A DNA stretch of 12,596 nucleotides, from NCBI GenBank assembly GCA_024681275.1, contig JAILBD010000265.1, forward strand, positions 1-12,596, read 5' to 3'. This DNA comes from Erysipelotrichaceae bacterium. GTDB taxonomy: Bacteria > Bacillota_I > Bacilli_A > Erysipelotrichales > Erysipelotrichaceae. Below the pieces are notes generated by a model. That model saw nothing but the letters and a program-made list of their open reading frames with translations, was not told the origin of the DNA and searched no databases. The position numbers and the translations under genes are program-made. How positions within the stretch are numbered: the first letter of the stretch is position 1; every line of letters starts with the position of its first letter. Positions 6,554-12,596 of this stretch are shown one piece after another.

Positions 6554-7615
6554 TCAATAATCGAATTGTCTGTAGTATCTTCTGATCGAAAGAGGATGTC
6601 TCAGGAACAGTTCCATGTACGCATCCACTCTGGCGTTGACGGCACGCATCACATGATGGGAGATACTGCCCCTGAACTCTTCCGAGATGCCTTCAAGCGG
6701 GAACTCTTTCGTATCGATGATGGTATAGTTCTCGCACACGTTCGGCAGGAACCTGGCTACTCTTTCAGCCAGTGGTCTCTGTTCATCTTCCCCGATGAAA
6801 AGAGTGACCGGTGTGTTCTTGTCGATGATCTCCATCGTGCCATGGAAGAACTCCGCTGCGCTGATGGACTTGGTCCTGACCCACATCTGTTCCTCCCAGT
6901 AGCACATCGCATAGGAATAGGTCGCGCCATACTGGTTGCCTGCACCGATAAAATAATGCGGCGTATTCGGATCTTCCTTCAGCCAGGCAGCCTTGTTTTT
7001 CGCATATTCATAAGCCCATTCATCGGCGCTCTTTTCCGTTTCGATCAGGACATCGGCGAGATGCGCTTCCATCTCGGCGTTGTATCTTTCATACTCATCG
7101 AAGTCACCGTTTTTATACATCATGTAATTAGCGACCATGTAGAACTTCAGCTGTTCGTTCTTTCCGTAGACGATCAGATAGTCCTGCTTGTCATCGGCAG
7201 TCAGCAGAGAACCCGGCGTATCGATGAAGGCGAAGACCCTGGCACCGATCTGTTTCACTCTGTCCACCAGTTCCACCATCTCCTTGGTGTTGCCGGATAC
7301 CGATGAATAGATCAGCACGGAATCCTTCGTGAACTTCCTGTTGCCGGTCGTCAGGAATTCCGCAGCATTCTCGACGTACACAGGAAGGGAAGACCTTCCG
7401 CGCATGTACACTTCCACCTGCATGGCGCTTGCCCAGGTGCCGCCGATCCCCATGAAAAAGATATTGTCAAAATCCTCTTTCCAGATCTCGTCGACGATCC
7501 TTTCGATCTGCGGACGCAGAGCCAGTGCGCCATTGATGCTGGATCTCGTTTCTTCCTCGTTGAAAGCTCTCAGACAGGCTCCCTTCTTCTCTTTCCATTT
7601 TTCTGCTTGATACAT
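6554..7615 (-). CDS. frlB: Fructoselysine 6-phosphate deglycase-like SIS-domain protein
   Basis: A 353-residue double-SIS protein of the FrlB/FraB deglycase group, which splits 6-phospho-fructose-amino acids into glucose 6-phosphate and the free amino acid. The first SIS domain shows FFMGIGGTWASAMQ (53-66) and the phosphate-binding YSSVSGNTKE (103-112). The second holds IGAGNQYG (223-230) and AAEFFHGTMEI (253-263). Glu242 and His258 keep the 16-residue spacing of the catalytic pair I recall from FraB (Glu214 and His230), and the C-terminus ends RRYYRQFDY, much like E. coli FrlB. The start has a GGGGGAGA ribosome site. It lies 12 bases after the esterase stop. Overall similarity to E. coli FrlB appears moderate, so the amino acid part of the substrate may differ. 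Confidence 0.87.
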   Translation of the reverse strand: MYQAEKWKEKKGACLRAFNEEETRSSINGALALRPQIERIVDEIWKEDFDNIFFMGIGGTWASAMQVEVYMRGRSSLPVYVENAAEFLTTGNRKFTKDSVLIYSSVSGNTKEMVELVDRVKQIGARVFAFIDTPGSLLTADDKQDYLIVYGKNEQLKFYMVANYMMYKNGDFDEYERYNAEMEAHLADVLIETEKSADEWAYEYAKNKAAWLKEDPNTPHYFIGAGNQYGATYSYAMCYWEEQMWVRTKSISAAEFFHGTMEIIDKNTPVTLFIGEDEQRPLAERVARFLPNVCENYTIIDTKEFPLEGISEEFRGSISHHVMRAVNARVDAYMELFLRHPLSIRRYYRQFDY

Positions 7616-7627
7616 GTCATCTCCCCC

Positions 7628-8407
7628 TTAATAGATCGTCATCTTTTCAGGATCCAGATCCCGGAAAAACATGAAGGCATACTGGATCGCCTTGTCCCAG
7701 TACGGCCACTCATGATCGCCCGGACCTTCCCTGTATGTATGTTCATAATGCAGATCTTCCAGTGATCTGCGAAATCTCTGATTGTCTTCGTATAGGAAGT
7801 CTTCCGTCCCGCACTGCAGCAGCAGTTTCGGACGTTCCTTCCTTCCTGTCACGGCTTCCGCCAGCTGCAGCAGATCGGTCTGACCATCAAGGATGTCAAG
7901 CTCTTCCGGCATCATGTCCGTGAACTCCTTCCTGCGTATCCTGTCTGCAAACGCCCCGTAGTCGACCACACCGCTCAGCGATGCGATAGCGGCGTATCTG
8001 TCCGGACAGGACAGGCCGATCTTCAGTGCGCCATAGCCGCCCATGCTTTCTCCAGCGATGAAGGTGTCTTCCCTCTTCGTACTTATTCTAAACCAGCTGT
8101 CCACGAATGAAGGGACCTCTTTTGCGATATGATCGAAATAACTGATCCCATATCGCGTGTTGCAGTAGAAGCTGCGGTCCGCACCCGGCATGACCACTAT
8201 GAAGTTGTACTTCTTTGCGTAGTATTCGATCTTTGTGAAACGCAGCCACTCATCCTCGTTTCCGCTGAGTCCGTGCAGCAGATAGAGTACTTTTGGCGCA
8301 TCCTCAAAGAGCGGATCGACATCTCCGGAACGTTCCGGAAAGATGACGTTGATGCTTGTATTCCTCTTCAGAGCCGAAGAATAGAAAGTCCCTTTGAAGA
8401 CGCTCAT
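7628..8407 (-). CDS. Alpha/beta-hydrolase esterase (putative esterase / EstA-FGH type)
   Basis: A 259-residue alpha/beta hydrolase of the putative esterase (esterase D-like) family. The nucleophile elbow GESMGGYG puts the serine at 121. Asp203 (CGTEDFL) and His232 (GPGDHEW) complete the likely triad, and LLHGLSGNEDEW (43-54) supplies the oxyanion loop. There is no signal peptide, so it is cytoplasmic. Such enzymes de-acylate sugars or hydrolyse S-formylglutathione-like thioesters. Its location inside the frl operon, 1 base after the frlD stop (TGATATG), suggests removal of an acyl or ester group from a glycated substrate, or detoxification of a by-product. Neither can be settled from sequence. 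It is not a known part of the E. coli frl operon. Confidence 0.88.
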   Translation of the reverse strand: MSVFKGTFYSSALKRNTSINVIFPERSGDVDPLFEDAPKVLYLLHGLSGNEDEWLRFTKIEYYAKKYNFIVVMPGADRSFYCNTRYGISYFDHIAKEVPSFVDSWFRISTKREDTFIAGESMGGYGALKIGLSCPDRYAAIASLSGVVDYGAFADRIRRKEFTDMMPEELDILDGQTDLLQLAEAVTGRKERPKLLLQCGTEDFLYEDNQRFRRSLEDLHYEHTYREGPGDHEWPYWDKAIQYAFMFFRDLDPEKMTIY

Positions 8408-8408
8408 A

Positions 8409-9203
8409 TCACCACGCTCCGAAATACTTCAGCGTTTCCGTTGCCGTCGCCGCACCCGCGTGCATGCATTCTTCGATCTCTTTTCCATCGATCGCAGCGC
8501 CGAGGAATCCGGCGATATAGGAATCTCCGGCACCCATGGAATCCACGACATCATCACATTCGACGATGCCGTAGCGGTGATACTCCTTTCCGTCATAGCA
8601 GAGGCTCCCGTCAGTCCCCAGCATGGCGACCACCAGTTTCGGACCCTTTTCCTGATAGCGTTTCATCTGAGCCCTGAGTTCCTCGTTGTCTCCCTCGTCG
8701 CTTGAGAAAAAGAGATAGTCGCTGTACGGCATGGCTGTCTGCGCCTCTGCATCCTCAGGTCTCGTCGCACAGTCGAACGCAGTCCTGATCCCTCTTTCCT
8801 TGAGATCCTTGTACTGCCCCTCGACCTTGCCCCAGAGATCGCAGACGACGACATCGTGTTTGGCGATGAAATCGATATCTTCATCGGAAAGTCTGTAGCT
8901 GCTCAACACGCCCTCGTCATAATCGCCGAAGACCCTTTCTCCGTCGATCAGTTCGACTTCCGTGACGGCCGTCTTTCCTTCGACGATATGCATGTGTGAG
9001 ACATCGACGCCCTTTGCCTTGACGGCGTCGTACATGATCTTTCCGTAATCGTCTGTTCCGATCGGACCGATATAGGACGCCTGCCCGCCGTTTCGCACGG
9101 TGTAGACCGCCATATTGACGGGACCGCCTCCCGGATAGGATCTGCCGTTGTCGATGTTGTTGTAATGGTCGATACAGTTGCTTCCTACTGCTGCCAGTTT
9201 CAT
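8409..9203 (-). CDS. frlD: Fructoselysine 6-kinase (PfkB family)
   Basis: A 264-residue PfkB kinase that closely recalls E. coli FrlD, which phosphorylates fructoselysine at C6 with ATP. Features in order are VGSNCIDHY (6-14), YPGGGPVNMAVY (23-34, first PfkB signature), VFGDYDEGVL (91-100), LWGK (123-126), DSMGAGDSYIAGF (221-233, catalytic base Asp227) and a C-terminal YFGAW, close to the YHGAW end of E. coli FrlD. The ATG at 9203 was chosen because GGAGG (9211-9215) stands 7 bases upstream. An in-frame TTG at 9209 would be 1 base from that site. The gene follows frlA after a 157-base gap with two hairpins and is coupled to the esterase gene. Confidence 0.92.
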   Translation of the reverse strand: MKLAAVGSNCIDHYNNIDNGRSYPGGGPVNMAVYTVRNGGQASYIGPIGTDDYGKIMYDAVKAKGVDVSHMHIVEGKTAVTEVELIDGERVFGDYDEGVLSSYRLSDEDIDFIAKHDVVVCDLWGKVEGQYKDLKERGIRTAFDCATRPEDAEAQTAMPYSDYLFFSSDEGDNEELRAQMKRYQEKGPKLVVAMLGTDGSLCYDGKEYHRYGIVECDDVVDSMGAGDSYIAGFLGAAIDGKEIEECMHAGAATATETLKYFGAW

Positions 9204-9223
9204 TTTCAAACCTCCGTTTCCTG

Positions 9224-9257
9224 TCCATACGGATACTCCAAACGGTATGCGTATGGA
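9224..9257 (-). other. Imperfect 34-base hairpin just before the frlD ribosome site
   Basis: TCCATACG (9224-9231) and CGTATGGA (9250-9257) form 8 pairs. After one mismatch, four further Watson-Crick pairs and one wobble pair close on a 6-base loop. In the operon mRNA the stem ends 8 bases before the frlD GGAGG. There is no T tract, so it is not a terminator. It may tune frlD translation or stabilise the downstream message. Confidence 0.6.
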
Positions 9258-9298
9258 TATGAATCTTCAATTTAATAGAGAAGGGAAGATCTACAGTC

Positions 9299-9330
9299 AT
9301 ACAGGACTTCCCCTGCGGGAAGTCCTGTAT
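9299..9330 (-). other. Perfect 14-bp intercistronic hairpin between frlA and frlD
   Basis: Positions 9299-9312 and 9317-9330 are exact inverted repeats around a 4-base loop (CTGC on the plus strand). The stem lies about 30 bases downstream of the frlA stop. On the minus strand it is followed by GACTGTAG with no T run, so intrinsic termination is unlikely. A role in 3' end protection or processing that sets frlA expression apart from the enzyme genes is plausible. Confidence 0.65.
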
Positions 9331-9360
9331 CCATACATTCAATGTTTTCTTTTCTTGCGA

Positions 9361-10707
<1,347 letters not shown>

Positions 10708-10717
10708 TTAACCCCTC

Positions 10718-10753
10718 CTAAATATTTTGTTTGGAACATGCAAAGAAAACCAT
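10718..10753 (-). CDS. Candidate 11-codon leader peptide (uORF) upstream of frlA
   Basis: The frlA leader contains AGGAGGG, four bases, then ATG and codons for MVFFACSKQNI ending in TAG. The TAG overlaps the frlA ribosome site (TAGGAGG), 10 bases before the frlA ATG, so ribosomes ending here could feed frlA initiation. Its start sits in the loop of a perfect 8-bp hairpin (10739-10770). The 4-base spacing is slightly short. A frame this short can occur by chance, and no regulatory codon run (for example repeated Lys) is present, so classical attenuation is unlikely. Confidence 0.35.
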   Translation of the reverse strand: MVFFACSKQNI

Positions 10754-10770
10754 CTGCCCTCCTCTTTGCA
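10739..10770 (-). promoter_or_regulatory. Hairpin in the frlA leader mRNA
   Basis: TGCAAAGA (10739-10746) and TCTTTGCA (10763-10770) are exact inverted repeats with a 16-base loop. In the transcript the loop presents GGAGGG and an ATG. It lies between the proposed frlA promoter and the frlA ribosome site, and no U tract follows, so it is not a terminator. Protein binding at the DNA level is also possible. Confidence 0.45.
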
Positions 10771-10792
10771 ATCTTCCCTGCTCTTTAATTCC

Positions 10793-10821
10793 ATCATATT
10801 ACTATCTGAATGAATATGCAA
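10793..10821 (-). promoter_or_regulatory. Sigma-A type promoter of the frl operon
   Basis: On the minus strand TTGCAT (10816-10821) and TATGAT (10793-10798) are separated by exactly 17 bases. Each box matches the consensus at five or four of six positions. Transcription would start near 10786, leaving a leader of about 80 bases before the frlA ATG. GTTAA repeats at 10822-10826 and 10841-10845 lie just upstream, but I cannot assign them to a regulator. Confidence 0.6.
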
Positions 10822-10966
10822 GTTAATTTTATTTCAAACAGTTAAAGGGCTTTCATTCTCTTATCTTGTATATCTCAACTATATATTTTTCCTCTGTTTT
10901 TATCTATAATGTCTGGTATTTTGCCTAATTGTTATCCCTTTTTCCATCCTTTTACCAACATCTTTA

Positions 10967-10995
10967 TTGATAAGAATACATATATGTGCTATTTT
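10967..10995 (+). promoter_or_regulatory. Promoter of the YtcJ-like amidohydrolase gene with palindromic spacer
   Basis: TTGATA (10967-10972) and TATTTT (10990-10995) are 17 bases apart, with an extended -10 TGC directly before the second box. A perfect 10-base palindrome, ACATATATGT (10978-10987), fills the spacer, where a bound regulator would block polymerase. TTAT-TG-ATAA over the -35 box is a second small inverted repeat. Confidence 0.5.
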
Positions 10996-11030
10996 TAACT
11001 TATCTTATATACCGCAAGGAGGATCATCAT

Positions 11031-12572
11031 ATGCACGAAAACGCTGATCTCATTCTCGTATCTGACAGTATTTTTACTGCCCTTGAACAGGACCCTTTTT
11101 CCGGCTACGTCGCGATCAAAGACGACAGGATCTGCAATGTAGGCAAAGGTCTGGTCCCGAAAGACCTCATTTGCGAAAACACGAGGATCATCTCGCTGGG
11201 AAACAGGACGGTTTCACCCGGATTCATCGATGTCCACTGTTTCTTTACCGGTTATGTCGTGCGCTTCCTCGGTGCCGATCTGCTGGACTGCATTAGCGAA
11301 CACCAGGCTCTGAAGGTCCTGAAAGGATATGAAGAGGCTCTTGAGCAAGACGAGCCGCTTTTCGGACACGACCTGCGTCTCACCATCAGCAGGGAAGTCC
11401 TGGATGAGGAATTCAAAGAACGTCCTGTCGTCCTCTTCGCCAAAGGCTGCGAGACCTGCTGCATGAACACGGCCGCGATCGATTCCTATCACTTCACGCC
11501 TGACACCTGCTACCCGGAAGCCTATGTCGCCCTCTTCCCATATATCCTGGGCAACAAGGGATTCATCAGACCGCAGTTCATCGAATACATGAAGATGATG
11601 AACGCAAGAGGCATCACCTCCATCAAAGAGATGGGCTTCGATGACTTCTACACCTTCACCGACACCCTTTCTGAACTGGAAGAAGACGACGCCCTGACCT
11701 TAAGGGTCAACTTCATGTCTCAGCCAGTCGCCAGGGAAGCGGACTTCTCCTATGGCGAAACGATGAGAGAAAAGTTCAAAGGAGATAAGGTCACCTTCTC
11801 CGGATACAATCAGATGACGGATGGATCCGTCAGTGAATACAATGCCGAACTCAAGAAGCCTTACAAAGGCAAGGATTTCTGCTGCGCTCTGAACATCGAC
11901 TGGGACAAACTGGCCAGAGACGCCAGGGAAGCAGACAGACGCGGCTTCCGTTTCTCGCTGCACGCCCAGGGCGATGGAGCCATCGCCAGGACGCTGGACA
12001 TCTATGAGAGCTGCCGGAGAGACGAGAACGGCAAAGTCATCCTCCGTCAGGCCATGACCGATCTGGAATTCTCCGATCCCGCCGATCTGGAAAGGATGGG
12101 AAAACTGGGCGTCATCGCCGAGATCTATCCGCAGATCCAGTCGATCGCCGACCGTTCCGGCAAGATCGCCATGATCAACGAAAAGATCGGTGAAGAAAGA
12201 GGCCGATATTACTGGAACAGAAGGAAGATGGCTGACAGCGGCGTCGTGATCAGCTGCGGCACCGACCTGCCGTTGCTGATAGATGACATCCCGGAATCGG
12301 TCTATCACGCCGTCGGCGGCTACTTCCCGGAAGGCGGAGAACCATTCAACAAAGAAAACACGCTGAGCACAGCGGAACTGCTGAAAGCCTGGACTTACGG
12401 CGGTGCCTATAACCTGGGAAAAGAAGACCAGATCGGAACGCTTGAAGCCGGCAAGAAGGCCGATATCGCGATCCTGAACGGTGATCTATTCGGGACCCCG
12501 GTCGAGCAAGTCAGGGCTCTCAAAGTATTCATGACGATCTGCGACGGCAGGATCGTCTATGAGGAGAAATGA
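11031..12572 (+). CDS. YtcJ-like amidohydrolase (amidohydrolase_3) with altered metal-site residues
   Basis: A 513-residue cytoplasmic protein of the YtcJ/amidohydrolase_3 group: a small beta domain at both ends (N-terminal ADLILVSDSIF, C-terminal GTLEAGKKADIAILNGD at 469-485) around a TIM barrel. Family landmarks are PGFIDVHC (63-70), MTDGS (262-266), LHAQGDGA (310-317) and CGTDLP (409-414). The second His of the usual H-x-H is Phe71. The usual dGH motif appears as KGC (138-140), and the usual IEH position looks like MTD (342-344). Only His69, His311 and Asp412 clearly remain. The start at 11031 has AAGGAGG 8 bases upstream; an ATG 45 bases earlier lacks one. Lys-Asp-rich 'EEK' ends the protein, and the next gene starts 1 base later. 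Substrate is unknown; an amide-linked or conjugated Amadori compound is a guess. Confidence 0.82.
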   Translation: MHENADLILVSDSIFTALEQDPFSGYVAIKDDRICNVGKGLVPKDLICENTRIISLGNRTVSPGFIDVHCFFTGYVVRFLGADLLDCISEHQALKVLKGYEEALEQDEPLFGHDLRLTISREVLDEEFKERPVVLFAKGCETCCMNTAAIDSYHFTPDTCYPEAYVALFPYILGNKGFIRPQFIEYMKMMNARGITSIKEMGFDDFYTFTDTLSELEEDDALTLRVNFMSQPVAREADFSYGETMREKFKGDKVTFSGYNQMTDGSVSEYNAELKKPYKGKDFCCALNIDWDKLARDAREADRRGFRFSLHAQGDGAIARTLDIYESCRRDENGKVILRQAMTDLEFSDPADLERMGKLGVIAEIYPQIQSIADRSGKIAMINEKIGEERGRYYWNRRKMADSGVVISCGTDLPLLIDDIPESVYHAVGGYFPEGGEPFNKENTLSTAELLKAWTYGGAYNLGKEDQIGTLEAGKKADIAILNGDLFGTPVEQVRALKVFMTICDGRIVYEEK

Positions 12573-12573
12573 T

Positions 12574-12596
12574 ATGAACAAAGCTTATTTTATGGG
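12574..12596 (+). CDS. Start of a further gene, cut by the window edge
   Basis: An ATG lies 1 base after the TGA of the YtcJ-like gene, with GAGGAG 7 bases upstream inside that gene's last codons. Only MNKAYFM and part of an eighth codon are visible, too little to assign a family. The spacing implies co-transcription and translational coupling with the amidohydrolase gene. Confidence 0.6.

Larger units (their letters stand above)
10708..11030. other. AT-rich divergent intergenic region between frlA and the YtcJ-like gene
   Basis: These 323 bases are clearly richer in A and T than the genes around them. They hold the frlA leader and promoter on the minus side and the promoter and ribosome site of the YtcJ-like gene on the plus side. 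The middle (about 10850-10960) includes an isolated perfect TATAAT on the plus strand (10905-10910) without a good -35 box. I see no tRNA, known riboswitch or clear catabolite-repression site here. The region probably carries regulator binding sites that I cannot identify. Confidence 0.7.

Noticed and set aside
9204..9209. TTG start two codons upstream for the frlD gene
   Set aside because: It would be only 1 base from the GGAGG site; the ATG at 9203 has ideal 7-base spacing and matches the family N-terminus.
9299..9330. Intrinsic terminator between frlA and frlD
   Set aside because: The stem is strong but no T run follows on the transcribed strand, so termination is not supported.
10738..10754. 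Possible cre site in the frlA leader (ATGCAAAGAAAACCA)
   Set aside because: The central CG required by the consensus is absent; the sequence is better explained as one arm of a hairpin.
10986..11030. Upstream ATG adding 15 residues to the YtcJ-like protein
   Set aside because: No ribosome site precedes it and it overlaps the proposed promoter; AAGGAGG stands 8 bases before the ATG at 11031.

Overview
The window looks like a chromosomal stretch from a gut-type Firmicute. It has moderate GC, strong AGGAGG-type ribosome binding sites, tightly packed one-direction operons, UTRA-type GntR regulators and AT-rich divergent promoter regions. An Erysipelotrichales or Clostridia host would fit, but no marker in the window fixes the taxon. 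I see no rRNA, tRNA, CRISPR, insertion sequence, phage gene or attachment site.

The centre is a nine-gene minus-strand operon (about 10.8 kb down to 2.76 kb) for fructoselysine-type Amadori products. In transcription order it encodes an FrlA-like APC permease, an FrlD kinase, an alpha/beta-hydrolase esterase, an FrlB-like SIS deglycase, a BtpA/SgcQ-family TIM barrel, a second divergent FrlD kinase, FrlC epimerase, an amidohydrolase_2-family hydrolase and a YjbQ-family protein. A strong promoter candidate (10793-10821) precedes frlA. The frlA leader may hold an 11-codon upstream reading frame inside a hairpin, and the frlA-frlD gap holds two strong hairpins with an alternative pairing.

Divergent from frlA across a 323-base AT-rich region is a plus-strand YtcJ-like amidohydrolase (11031-12572) with an altered metal-site signature. 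The start of another gene follows it at the window edge.

On the left, a plus-strand FrlC-like epimerase paralogue (1887-2732) is divergent from two GntR/UTRA regulators and a partial purine nucleoside phosphorylase gene (deoD). The 68-base divergent region has overlapping, opposing -10 boxes across an inverted repeat, a likely regulator target.

The inferred core pathway is import by FrlA, C3 epimerisation by FrlC or its paralogue, 6-phosphorylation by FrlD, and FrlB cleavage to glucose 6-phosphate plus free amine or amino acid. The doubled kinase and epimerase, together with an esterase, two amidohydrolases, BtpA and YjbQ, suggest an enlarged system for more than one glycated or conjugated substrate. 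That wider role is inference.
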